Assembly (NCBI GenBank): GCA_937887565.1
Contig: CALABS010000074.1
Span: 71,022-135,021 of the forward strand
Source of the DNA: an uncultured Rhodospirillaceae bacterium
GTDB lineage: Bacteria > Pseudomonadota > Alphaproteobacteria > Rhodospirillales > Magnetospirillaceae
DNA length: 64,000 nucleotides
Direction of reading: 5' to 3'
In this document: in pieces, positions 34,258-42,122 of the stretch
Layout: every line of letters starts with the position of its first letter
Numbering within the stretch: the first letter of the stretch is position 1
Made by a program: the position numbers and the translations under genes
The notes under the pieces: generated by a model
What the model saw: the letters and a program-made list of their open reading frames with translations, nothing else
What the model was told of the DNA's origin: nothing
The model's database searches: none

Positions 34258-34587
34258 ATGTGGACCATTCCGACCTACATCCTGGCCGCGTTTGCAGAGA
34301 TCGGCGGCTGCTTCGCCTTCTGGGCCTGGCTGCGGTTAGGCAAGACGCCGCTCTGGCTGGTGCCCGGCATGGTCAGCCTCGCGCTGTTCGCCTGGGCGCT
34401 CACTCGAATCGACGCCGATTTTGCCGGACGCGCCTACGCCGCTTACGGCGGCATCTATATCCTGGCGTCACTGGTCTGGATGTGGGTCGTCGAGGGCACC
34501 CGCCCGGACCGCTGGGACGCCATCGGCGCGGCCATCTGCATCCTCGGGGCCATGGTCATCATTTTCGGACCGCGCGGCGGTCAGTAG
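34258..34587 (+). CDS. ynfA: YnfA/UPF0060 small membrane protein
   Basis: 109 residues, four helices, with the family pattern AAFAEIGGCFAFWAWLR, RAYAAYGGIYILASLVW and DRWDAIGAAICILGAMVI. SMR-like fold; function not settled. GGAGG precedes the ATG by six bases. It is divergent from the P-ATPase and may use the other side of the same intergenic region. Confidence 0.92.
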   Translation: MWTIPTYILAAFAEIGGCFAFWAWLRLGKTPLWLVPGMVSLALFAWALTRIDADFAGRAYAAYGGIYILASLVWMWVVEGTRPDRWDAIGAAICILGAMVIIFGPRGGQ

Positions 34588-34709
34588 CGATGGAGGGATC
34601 GAGCGACAAGTCCATGGCGCTGCCTGGGCCGGCAGTCGCAGGCATGAATGACAGCGCGGAAGGCCAGCATGCCTGAAAAGAACTTGGCCACCCCCTTCTT
34701 GTAGTTCAT
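34581..34709 (-). CDS. 42-codon reading frame downstream of a MerR-type promoter
   Basis: MNYKKGVAKFFSGMLAF, then RAVIHACDCRPRQRHGL with a Cys-x-Cys. GGAGG sits seven bases before the ATG at 34709, and the promoter at 34786-34816 points at it. It could be a genuine metal-binding peptide, or the remnant of a longer metal-transport gene whose 3' part was lost; its end overlaps the 3' end of ynfA. No family recognised. Confidence 0.4.
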   Translation of the reverse strand: MNYKKGVAKFFSGMLAFRAVIHACDCRPRQRHGLVARSLHRY

Positions 34710-34785
34710 GCCCAATCCTCCTCCGAAAAGCCGTTTATCGAGGGGCGCGCTCATGTCGGCGCTGGACAAGTCGCGCTCATGAACC

Positions 34786-34816
34786 AAGATGGAGGCTGTA
34801 GCCACTACAGGGTCAA
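34786..34816 (-). promoter_or_regulatory. Second MerR-type promoter/operator
   Basis: Leftward -35 TTGACC (34811-34816), 19-base spacer, -10 CATCTT (34786-34791), with the dyad CTGTAG-CCA-CTACAG (34796-34810). The dyad and flanking GGGTCAAG are identical to the P-ATPase operator. It lies six bases before the start of the MerR gene on the other strand. Confidence 0.75.
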
Positions 34817-34822
34817 GGGACG

Positions 34823-35221
34823 ATGAAGGCACTCAACATCGGGCGGCTCAGTGAGCGGGCCGGCGTCAACATCGAGACGATCCGCTACTACGAGAAGATC
34901 GGCCTGCTACCGGAGCCGAGCCGGACGGCCGCCGGTTACCGGCAGTATGGCGAAGACCATCTGCGGCGCCTGCGCTTCATCCGGCGGGGACGCGATCTCG
35001 GCTTCTCCATCGAGGCGATTCGGGCGCTGCTGCGGTTGGCCGAACACCCCGAGCAGCCTTGCGCCCGCGCCGACGAACTGGCGGTCGAACACCTCGCCGA
35101 GGTGGAGAGCAAGATCGCGGACCTCACCCGGTTGCGCGACGAGCTGCAACGGTTGGTTCATTGTGTCGGTCATTCGGTAGCCGAATGCCGGATCATCGAC
35201 ACCTTGGCCGCCATCAAATAG
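34823..35221 (+). CDS. MerR-family heavy-metal regulator (PbrR/CadR/ZntR type)
   Basis: 132 residues. Winged helix (IGRLSERAGVNIETIRYYEK), long dimer helix, and cysteines 80, 114 and 122 (HPEQPCARA, HCVGHSVAEC). The Cys80 equivalent is a marker of divalent-metal (Zn/Cd/Pb) sensors and is absent from the copper sensor CueR. It probably controls both operators at 34171 and 34786. Starts only six bases past the adjacent promoter's -35. Confidence 0.9.
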   Translation: MKALNIGRLSERAGVNIETIRYYEKIGLLPEPSRTAAGYRQYGEDHLRRLRFIRRGRDLGFSIEAIRALLRLAEHPEQPCARADELAVEHLAEVESKIADLTRLRDELQRLVHCVGHSVAECRIIDTLAAIK

Positions 35222-35405
35222 CTAAATGATAGCAGTAACTGAACGATAACGCGCTCTACCACATAAGTTATAAGCACATGCAAATTCCTGCATTATTGCC
35301 GGAATTGACGCTTTGTTAACATTGAGAAGCCAGCCTCACCGCTCAGACGCAGAGTGAAACTTTTGCTCATATTGTCTGCGATATCAACGGAACAGAGGAA
35401 TTCTA

Positions 35406-37373
35406 ATGGCTTCCAACCCTCTCTCTTCTGCAGCGACCAACACGGACATGAAGTGGGCGTTCCCCAAACTGGGGAACCCCACCATCATCGACCTGTCCAA
35501 GACCGGTGGCCAGAACTGGTGGCAGTTCGGTCCCGAGGAAGATGTGATCTTCATCGGTGCCAACACGCCACGGACCCTGGACAAGCTGCAGACTGACGGG
35601 GGCCGCAACATCGTGGTCCTGGGTGGCGATTTTCAGCCTTCGGGCGACAGCAAGAGTGCCACCCTCCAATTTCTGAACCTGAACGGTTCGGTGCATGTCG
35701 AAGGCGTCCGCATTGACAGCAAGAATGCGTCGCAGGATGGTATCGCCGTCGCCGGTGCGCCTGGCAAGCAGCCTGACGTGACCGTACAGAACACGGTGAT
35801 CCAGAACATCCACGGGTCCGAAGGCGGCATCCACGCCGACGTGTTCCAGACCCACGGCCCGGTCGGCAACATGCGCTTCTACAACGTCACCGGCGACACC
35901 AGCTACCAGGGCTTCTTCATCGCCCCGCAATACAGCCCCGGTCACAAGTCGGCCGACTTCGAGAACGTCAACATCTCGTACAATGGTGGCTCGGGCTATA
36001 CATACCAGTACTGGTTCCTCGACGGCAGCAATCAGACCCCTTACCCGGTCACCCTGAAGAACGTTTATGCCACCGAGCGCGCCGGTCAGACCGCCGAGGC
36101 GGGCAGCGTATGGCCGAAGGCTGGCATGGGCGACCTCGGCGCAGTGCGCGTCGGCAACCAGATCACCTGGCCGAAGATGCCGTACAAGGGCGCCATCACC
36201 GTCGGCGAGCCGGCCAAGGATTTCGGCGACCTGTCCAAGGTCGGGTTGAACTTCAAGGTCGATGCGCCCGGCGTCCATACCGGTACCATCGGCACCGGCA
36301 CCACCTCCGCGCCCGATACCAACGCCACCGACACCAACTCCACCGGTGCCGGCTCGACGGACACCCCGACGGACAACCAGGACGTCAGCCATCCGGCCTC
36401 GGGCGCGCCGACCAATTGGATCAACGTCACCGATGCCAACGCCAAGGCAATGGGCACCGGCGCCAACGACCAGATCGCCGGCGTCGAGGGCAAGGCCGAC
36501 GTGGGCGGCCTGGCCGGCGGCAAGGGCGATGACACCTACATCGTCGACAAGGCTGGCGACAAGGTGATCGAGGTTGCCGGCGAGGGCACCGACACCGTCA
36601 TCTCCTACGCGCCCTCCTACAAGCTTGACGCCAACGTCGAGAACCTAGCCATCGGAGGCACCAAGGCGGCCACCGGCATCGGCAACGACGGCAGCAACAC
36701 CCTGATCGCCAACGATGCCGGCAACAGGTTGGACGGCGGCAAGGGCGATGACCTGCTGGTGGGCGGAAAGGGCGCCGACGTGCTCAACGGCGGCATCGGG
36801 GCCGACACCATGAAGGGCGGCGCCGGCCACGATACCTACATCATCAGCCGCGCCACCGACAAAGTGGTTGAGGCGTCCGGCCAGGGCGTCGACACCGTCA
36901 AGGCCGGCATCTCGTACACGCTCAGCCAGTACTCGGAGAACCTCGTGCTGACCGGCACAGGCAACACCTCCGGCACCGGCACCTCATGGCACAACAAGCT
37001 GACCGGCAACGACGGCGCCAATACGCTGAAGGGCATGGCAGGCAATGACGTCCTCAATGGCGGCAAGGGCAACGATGTGCTGTTTGGCGGGGCGGGCAAA
37101 GATACGTTTACGCTGAACGGAGCCGACGCCAGCACCGACACCATCAAGGACTTCAAGCTGGGTGAGGATACCTTGGACATCCAGAACCTGCTCAAGTCGA
37201 TCGGCGCGACGTCAGTCTCGAAAGCCCTACAGGATCACAACCTGGAGTTCGTTCAGAATGGAAAGAACGCCGAAGCGGTCGCTCGCGTCCAAGGCCATGA
37301 CCCGGTCAAGATTGCCGTGATCGACAACGTGGACGCCCACGAGTTGGTGAAGACCGCCGACCACTGGTCGTAA
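35406..37373 (+). CDS. RTX-type calcium-binding secreted protein
   Basis: 655 residues without a Sec signal. Residues 1-290 look like a right-handed beta-helix (repeated short strands, Asn/Gly turns; TVQNTVIQNIHG), followed by a Thr/Asp linker (TSAPDTNATDTNSTG) and two groups of RTX nonapeptides, e.g. GGKGDDLLVGGKGADVLNGG and GGKGNDVLFGGAGKDTF. Such proteins leave by type I secretion through a C-terminal signal; no transporter genes are in the window. It has an AT-rich leader (35222-35405). The beta-helix may act on or bind polysaccharide; that is a guess. Confidence 0.85.
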   Translation: MASNPLSSAATNTDMKWAFPKLGNPTIIDLSKTGGQNWWQFGPEEDVIFIGANTPRTLDKLQTDGGRNIVVLGGDFQPSGDSKSATLQFLNLNGSVHVEGVRIDSKNASQDGIAVAGAPGKQPDVTVQNTVIQNIHGSEGGIHADVFQTHGPVGNMRFYNVTGDTSYQGFFIAPQYSPGHKSADFENVNISYNGGSGYTYQYWFLDGSNQTPYPVTLKNVYATERAGQTAEAGSVWPKAGMGDLGAVRVGNQITWPKMPYKGAITVGEPAKDFGDLSKVGLNFKVDAPGVHTGTIGTGTTSAPDTNATDTNSTGAGSTDTPTDNQDVSHPASGAPTNWINVTDANAKAMGTGANDQIAGVEGKADVGGLAGGKGDDTYIVDKAGDKVIEVAGEGTDTVISYAPSYKLDANVENLAIGGTKAATGIGNDGSNTLIANDAGNRLDGGKGDDLLVGGKGADVLNGGIGADTMKGGAGHDTYIISRATDKVVEASGQGVDTVKAGISYTLSQYSENLVLTGTGNTSGTGTSWHNKLTGNDGANTLKGMAGNDVLNGGKGNDVLFGGAGKDTFTLNGADASTDTIKDFKLGEDTLDIQNLLKSIGATSVSKALQDHNLEFVQNGKNAEAVARVQGHDPVKIAVIDNVDAHELVKTADHWS

Positions 37374-37425
37374 GCGGCAGGGCCAATGTTGCGGGACCCC
37401 GGTCGCGTTGCACCCGAGGTTCCGC

Positions 37426-37842
37426 TCATTGTCCGTCGGTCGCCGCTGGAGGCGGCACCTTGTATTTTGCGGCGTCCAGCGCATCGGCCTCCGTCCGCAC
37501 GGTGGTGTTCAGTTCGGTGACCAGATCGATCACGCGCTGCCCATTCCCGGCTCCCATCGCGGACCGCACGCGGGAGAACATCGTCTCGATCTCCAGCGCC
37601 CGGCGCGACCCGCGTCCGCCTCTGATTGCCGCTTCCAGTTCGCCCCCCTCGAAATGGGAAAAATAGGCTTCCGTCAGCAGGCGTTTCGCCCCTCCCAGGT
37701 CGCCGCGGTTGAAACTCTCCTCAGCCGCGACGACCGTTCTTGCGACGTTGTCGGCGACCTTCCGCCACTGCCCGGTCTCCGCCCGAGCCGGAGCCACGGC
37801 AAGCAGCATTAGGGCCGCAGCGACGACAAACCACCCTTTCAT
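37426..37842 (-). CDS. FTR1-like periplasmic domain protein
   Basis: 138 residues. Signal peptide (FVVAAALMLLAVAPARA) and a helical domain with ARTVVAAEESFNRGDLGGAK and AYFSHFEGGELEAAIRGG, the pattern of the N-terminal periplasmic domain of bacterial FTR1 iron permeases. The permease part is absent, so this is either a stand-alone domain or a split gene. It is divergent from the P19 iron gene across a palindrome-bearing promoter region. Confidence 0.65.
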   Translation of the reverse strand: MKGWFVVAAALMLLAVAPARAETGQWRKVADNVARTVVAAEESFNRGDLGGAKRLLTEAYFSHFEGGELEAAIRGGRGSRRALEIETMFSRVRSAMGAGNGQRVIDLVTELNTTVRTEADALDAAKYKVPPPAATDGQ

Positions 37843-37920
37843 CACTTCATCCTCCCCTATACCGAAGCCCCCCCACCGCAACGTCGGCAAATTGCTGTGG
37901 GACGGCACTATCCTCGCTGC

Positions 37921-38040
37921 GCGAATGCGAGGCATTCGCATGTTATTATTGCAATTCTCATATTAGGGAAACGCATCCCCACAAGAATTGACGGGCTACC
38001 CCCCGGCTGCTACCCCTGTTGCTTCTGCGAGTCATTCGCA
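37921..38040. promoter_or_regulatory. Two related inverted repeats in the iron-gene promoter region
   Basis: GCGAATGC-gag-GCATTCGC (37921-37939) is a perfect 8-3-8 palindrome, and TGCGA-gtcat-TCGCA (38026-38040) is a 5-5-5 relative. They lie between the divergent FTR1-like gene and the P19 operon. Iron regulators of the Fur/Irr families bind such sites in alphaproteobacteria; the assignment is inferred. Confidence 0.45.
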
Positions 38041-38066
38041 TTCGCTCGCCTACCAAGGGGGTCCCT

Positions 38067-38621
38067 ATGAAGTTCCCATTTATTGCGCTCGCCGCCGTGG
38101 CAAGCGTCTTGGCCATGTCGGCACCTGCCAGTGCCGTCGAGTATCCCATCGGCGTTCCGGAACAGCGGAACGGGATGGAGATCGCCGCAGTCTACCTGCA
38201 GCCGATCCGGATGGAGCCGGACGGGATGATGCGCCCGGCCGAACAGGCGGACATCCACCTTGAGGCCGATATTTCCGCCCTCGACATCAACCCGAACGGC
38301 TTCGCCGAAGGGACTTGGATTCCCTTTCTCCGGGTCGATTACGAAGTGACCAAGGACGAGAGCGGCGAGACCATCAAGGGCGAGTTGATGCCCATGGTGG
38401 CCTCCGATGGCCCCCATTACGGGGACAATATCAAGCTGATGGGACCGGGCAAGTACCGGGTGAAATATACAATCTATCCGCCGAATTCGCCGGAAAACCC
38501 CTACGGCAAGCATTTCGGACGCCATACCGACCGGCTCACCGGCGTGCGGCCGTGGTTCCAGCCCTTCTCGGTCAACTATGAGTTCGTGTTCGCCGGCATC
38601 GGCAAGAAGGGCGGATACTGA
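38067..38621 (+). CDS. P19/Tpd-type periplasmic iron-binding protein
   Basis: 184 residues. Signal peptide ending SAPASA, then the P19 fold: VEYPIGVPEQRNGMEIAAVY, HLEADISALD, MVASDGPHYGDNIKLM and FGRHTDRLTG, which carry the Glu, Met and His residues of its copper/iron site. P19 proteins work with FTR1-type permeases in ferrous or ferric iron uptake. First gene of a three-gene operon with a porin and a polyferredoxin. Confidence 0.9.
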   Translation: MKFPFIALAAVASVLAMSAPASAVEYPIGVPEQRNGMEIAAVYLQPIRMEPDGMMRPAEQADIHLEADISALDINPNGFAEGTWIPFLRVDYEVTKDESGETIKGELMPMVASDGPHYGDNIKLMGPGKYRVKYTIYPPNSPENPYGKHFGRHTDRLTGVRPWFQPFSVNYEFVFAGIGKKGGY

Positions 38622-38623
38622 TC

Positions 38624-40138
38624 ATGGCCACGACACCGCACCACCTCGGACGGGCGGCCCTGGCCTTGCCCGTCCTCGCGGGCGCACTCCTGGCCCTCCC
38701 TGGGCCAGGCATGGCCGCAGAGCCTTCGACCAAGGAACTGCTCCAGGAGATCCGGCGGCTGTCGCAGCGGCTGGAACAGGTGGAGGCCCAGAAGGCCGCC
38801 GCCGAAGCCAAGCCCGAAAGTCAGCTCCAGCAGCGCGTCGAACGCCTGGAGGAGGAAAACAGGAAGCTGGAAAAGTCGCTGTCCGCGCAGAACATCAGCG
38901 AGGACGAGCCGTCGCTGGCATCACGCCTGAAGGCAGTGGAATCGCAGTCGCTCGGCTACAAGAAGACGGCGCGGACGGTGGAATCCCTCGACGGCATCCA
39001 GGTCGGCGCCGGCATGACCATGGTCGGCCAGAACATGGCGAGCGGCGACACCAACAAGCAGGGCGAGCTCAACTACCGCGCCGACGTCACCGTCACCCTG
39101 CCCGGCGGCGAGATCGGCAACACCAAGGGCTCGATCTTCACCCATGTCCGCATGGGCCAGGGGCCGGGCATCCAGGCGCCGGGCAACGCCTTCTCGTCGG
39201 TCAACGCCACCAGCTTCGAGCGCCCGGGCGCCGACACCTCGGACAGCGCCATCGTGCTGGCTGAGGCGTTCTATCAACTCGACGTCCCGCTGCCGTTCGG
39301 GGGAAACCCGAATCGGTCGAGGAGCCATCTTGAACTCAATTTCGGCAAGATGGACCCCTTCGTCTTCTTCGACCAGAACAAGGTGTCCGACGACGAGACC
39401 CGCAGCTTCATGAACCAGTCGCTGGTGCACAATCCCCTGCTCGACACCGGCGGGGACGTCGGCGTCGACGGCCTCGGCTTTTCGCCCGGCGTCCGGGTGG
39501 CCTACATCGATCAGACCAACAAGCCGGAGAAGAACGCGGTCTCGTTCGGCATGTTCGAGACGGGCAACGGGGCCAGCTTCCAGGATTCCATGGACTTCCC
39601 GTTCTGGATCGGCCAGGTGGAGACCACCCGGCGGTTCTTCGGCGGCCTGGAAGGCAATTACCGCCTCTACGGCTGGCGCAACGGCCGGGCGCAGAACTAC
39701 GACGGAGCCGAGGCCGCCCACGCCGGTATCGGCATCAGCATCGACCAGAAGGTGGCCGAGTACGTCTCCCTGTTCGGCCGCTACGGCTACGAGCTGGATG
39801 GCAAGGTGCGCTTCGACCAAGCCCTCACGGTGGGAACCGAGATCTCCGGCAACTACTGGGGGCGCGGCGCCGACGCCCTGGGCATCGGCCTCGGCCTGCT
39901 GAAGGTCAGCGACGACTTCAAGCGCGATTCCCTCACCCTCGATGCCGACGGCGACGGCACCGCCGATCTCGGCTACACCGCCGAGGGGACGGAGCAGGTC
40001 GCCGAAATCTTCTATCGCTACCGGCTGATGCCCAAGCTGGAGCTGTCGCCCAACGCCCAGTACATCCGCCAGCCCGGAGGCAACGCCTCGGCCAACGATG
40101 CCTATGCCGTCGGCCTCCGCGCCCAGGTGACGTACTGA
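38624..40138 (+). CDS. Outer-membrane porin with N-terminal coiled coil (copy 1)
   Basis: 504 residues. Signal peptide ending GMAA, a coiled coil at about 33-90 (KELLQEIRRLSQRLEQVEAQ, then a second heptad block), and a beta-barrel ending in an aromatic residue (GLRAQVTY). Long strands with Asp/Asn-rich loops suggest an OprB-like or anion-type porin; the coiled coil resembles the trimerising stalk of peptidoglycan-bound porins. It starts two bases after the P19 stop. Bases 38863-39889 read identical to 42479-43505 in copy 2. Confidence 0.8.
   Translation: MATTPHHLGRAALALPVLAGALLALPGPGMAAEPSTKELLQEIRRLSQRLEQVEAQKAAAEAKPESQLQQRVERLEEENRKLEKSLSAQNISEDEPSLASRLKAVESQSLGYKKTARTVESLDGIQVGAGMTMVGQNMASGDTNKQGELNYRADVTVTLPGGEIGNTKGSIFTHVRMGQGPGIQAPGNAFSSVNATSFERPGADTSDSAIVLAEAFYQLDVPLPFGGNPNRSRSHLELNFGKMDPFVFFDQNKVSDDETRSFMNQSLVHNPLLDTGGDVGVDGLGFSPGVRVAYIDQTNKPEKNAVSFGMFETGNGASFQDSMDFPFWIGQVETTRRFFGGLEGNYRLYGWRNGRAQNYDGAEAAHAGIGISIDQKVAEYVSLFGRYGYELDGKVRFDQALTVGTEISGNYWGRGADALGIGLGLLKVSDDFKRDSLTLDADGDGTADLGYTAEGTEQVAEIFYRYRLMPKLELSPNAQYIRQPGGNASANDAYAVGLRAQVTY
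38863..39889 (+). repeat. 1,027-bp direct repeat, copy 1
   Basis: Identical, as far as can be read by eye, to 42479-43505 (offset 3616). It covers the coiled coil end and most of the barrel of the two porin genes. Divergence begins sharply at 38862/42478 and 39890/43506, the sign of a recent conversion tract or duplication. Confidence 0.85.
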
Positions 40139-40139
40139 G

Positions 40140-41510
40140 ATGACGGACCAGACGACAGTCCAAGCCGGTGGGACCCTGGCGGCATTCGGAACGTTTCTCG
40201 CCAACCACCGAAGAACGATCCAGACCATTCAGTGGGGAATGGTCGTCCTCTACCTTGGACTGCTCGTCTGGCCCGTCTTTCTGCCGCTGCCCGACGATTA
40301 CGCCACCTTCCGTTCAGATATGGTCTTGTTCGCCCAGTTCGTGTTCTGGGGCGTGTGGTGGCCTTTCGTCATGGTCAGCATGGTTCTCTTCGGCCGCCTC
40401 TGGTGCGGCGTATTCTGCCCCGAGGGCGCCCTCACCGAGTGGGCAAGCCGGCGCGGGCTGGGGCTACCCATTCCCAAGTGGATCCGGTGGCCCGGCTGGC
40501 CCTTCGTGGCATTCGTCTCGACCACGGTCTACGGCCAGATGGTCACAGTCTACGAATATCCGAAAGCCGCCCTGCTGGTGCTGGGCGGTTCGACGGTTGC
40601 GGCGATTGCTATCGGGCTGTTGTTCGGGCGCGGGAAACGGGTCTGGTGCCGTTACCTGTGCCCCGCGAACGGAGTTTTCAGCCTTCTTTCCCGGGTCGCC
40701 CCCCTGCATTTCCAAGTCGATCCCGAGGCATGGCGGAACCACCCGCGCACCCCTGCCGTGGACTGCCCCACACTGGTGGATGTCCGGCAGATGAAAGGCA
40801 ATGGGGCGTGCCACATGTGCGGACGGTGCAGCGGCCATCGCGGTGCCGTCCACTTGGCGTCGCGATCGGTCAACGCGGAGATTCCACGGCTGCCGCCGAG
40901 GGAGATTTCTTCATGGGATGCCGCCCTCATCCTGTTCGGTGTGCTTGGCGTGGCCACGGGGGCGTTCCAGTGGTCGAGTTCCCCCTGGTTCGTGTGGCTC
41001 AAGGCCAAGATCGCGGGGGCGCTGATAGGGGCCGGGTGGCCCCAGCTTCTTTCCGCCAGCCTGCCGTGGTGGATTCTGACCAACTATCCGGATACTGGGG
41101 AGGTGTTCTCCGTCCTGGACGGGATCGCACTCCTCGCCTACATCCTCGGCACGGCGGCCCTCATTGGTCTTGCCTTTGCCGGCGCGCTGAAGCTTGCCGG
41201 CCTTGTCGCCGGCCGCGCGACATCGGTGGCTCGCTTGGCTTATTGCTTCGTTCCCTTGGGCGGCATCGGCCTTTTCCTTGGCCTGAGCACCATCACGCTC
41301 GGCGCCCTCAGGGCCGAAGGGTGGATCTTTCCAGGAATCCCCACGATACGCGCCGGCCTGCTCACCGCCTCGGTGCTGTGGAGCGCTTGGCTCTTGTGGT
41401 GCGCCTTACCGACGGGATCGCCAAAGCGCAAGCTGGCGGCTTGGGGCATGGCCCTGGCGGGCTGTGCGCCGTATACTTTCATGTGGATATCGTTCTTCTT
41501 CGTCTGGTGA
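40140..41510 (+). CDS. Polyferredoxin-like 4Fe-4S membrane protein
   Basis: 456 residues. About nine helices; two NapH/CcoG-style cysteine sets (RLWCGVFCPEGALTEWA and RVWCRYLCPANGVFS) and a further cluster CHMCGRCSGHRG. It would move electrons across the inner membrane, and in P19/FTR1 clusters is thought to supply reducing power for iron uptake. Overlaps nothing; starts one base after the porin stop region and closes the operon. Confidence 0.85.
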   Translation: MTDQTTVQAGGTLAAFGTFLANHRRTIQTIQWGMVVLYLGLLVWPVFLPLPDDYATFRSDMVLFAQFVFWGVWWPFVMVSMVLFGRLWCGVFCPEGALTEWASRRGLGLPIPKWIRWPGWPFVAFVSTTVYGQMVTVYEYPKAALLVLGGSTVAAIAIGLLFGRGKRVWCRYLCPANGVFSLLSRVAPLHFQVDPEAWRNHPRTPAVDCPTLVDVRQMKGNGACHMCGRCSGHRGAVHLASRSVNAEIPRLPPREISSWDAALILFGVLGVATGAFQWSSSPWFVWLKAKIAGALIGAGWPQLLSASLPWWILTNYPDTGEVFSVLDGIALLAYILGTAALIGLAFAGALKLAGLVAGRATSVARLAYCFVPLGGIGLFLGLSTITLGALRAEGWIFPGIPTIRAGLLTASVLWSAWLLWCALPTGSPKRKLAAWGMALAGCAPYTFMWISFFFVW

Positions 41511-41613
41511 CGCAACGCGGGCAAACTGTTCGGGTGGCCGGCGCCTGCGGGGCCTCTCGGCCAGAGTGGTCATGGTGCAAGAGGCGAGAGCCCCATCAGG
41601 GTGCCAATGGAAT

Positions 41614-41642
41614 TTGACTTTCCTTCTCCATTCTGACATATC
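41614..41642 (+). promoter_or_regulatory. Candidate promoter ahead of the riboswitch
   Basis: TTGACT (41614-41619), 17-base spacer, CATATC (41637-41642), 13 bases before the riboswitch begins. The -35 is a strong match, the -10 weak. Confidence 0.4.
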
Positions 41643-41654
41643 CCATTTTGCGTG

Positions 41655-41840
41655 CTGGTTCCCCGCTGGGCAAAGCCCAAGGGGATTAAAAGGGAACACG
41701 GTGAGGACGACCCAATCGGGGCCGAAACCGTGGCTGCCCCCGCAACTGTGAGCGGCGAGTTCCGTCCGATAATGCCACTGGGTGTTCCCGGGAAGGCCGG
41801 ACGGCAGCGACGACCCGCAAGCCAGGAGACCTGCCTCACG
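41655..41840 (+). ncRNA. Cobalamin riboswitch
   Basis: The conserved blocks occur in order: the P1/P2 strand with GATTAAAAGGGAAC (41684-41697) followed by CGGTG, CCCCCGCAACTGTGAGC (41738-41754), the B12 box GCCACTGGG (41774-41782), CCGGGAAGGC (41789-41798) and GCCAGGAGACCTGCC (41821-41835). Together they identify the AdoCbl/MeCbl riboswitch. The next gene on this strand is the porin copy 2, 280 bases downstream; a GGAAGG...CCTTCC hairpin at about 42047-42086 could be part of the expression platform. Confidence 0.95.
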
Positions 41841-42122
41841 CCGTCGCCCATCCGACCGAGCGGGGTGCATCGGCGGTCCGGAAGTCCCTTCCGAACGTGG
41901 TGACGTATTGTCGTCGTCCCGTTCGGTGTCTGGGCGCTCGCTCAAATCTCCGACTGGATTGATCAAAGGCCGTTGGCGGCGCGCTCGTGTGCGCTCGTTT
42001 TTGGCCATGCGTGACCGCTGCCCTCGCGGTCGCGCCCTTTGCAATGGAAGGACCCGGCAATCTTTGGCCGGACTCCGGGCCCTTCCGTGAACGGCGGTCC
42101 ATTCACACAGACGGAGTCTGCA

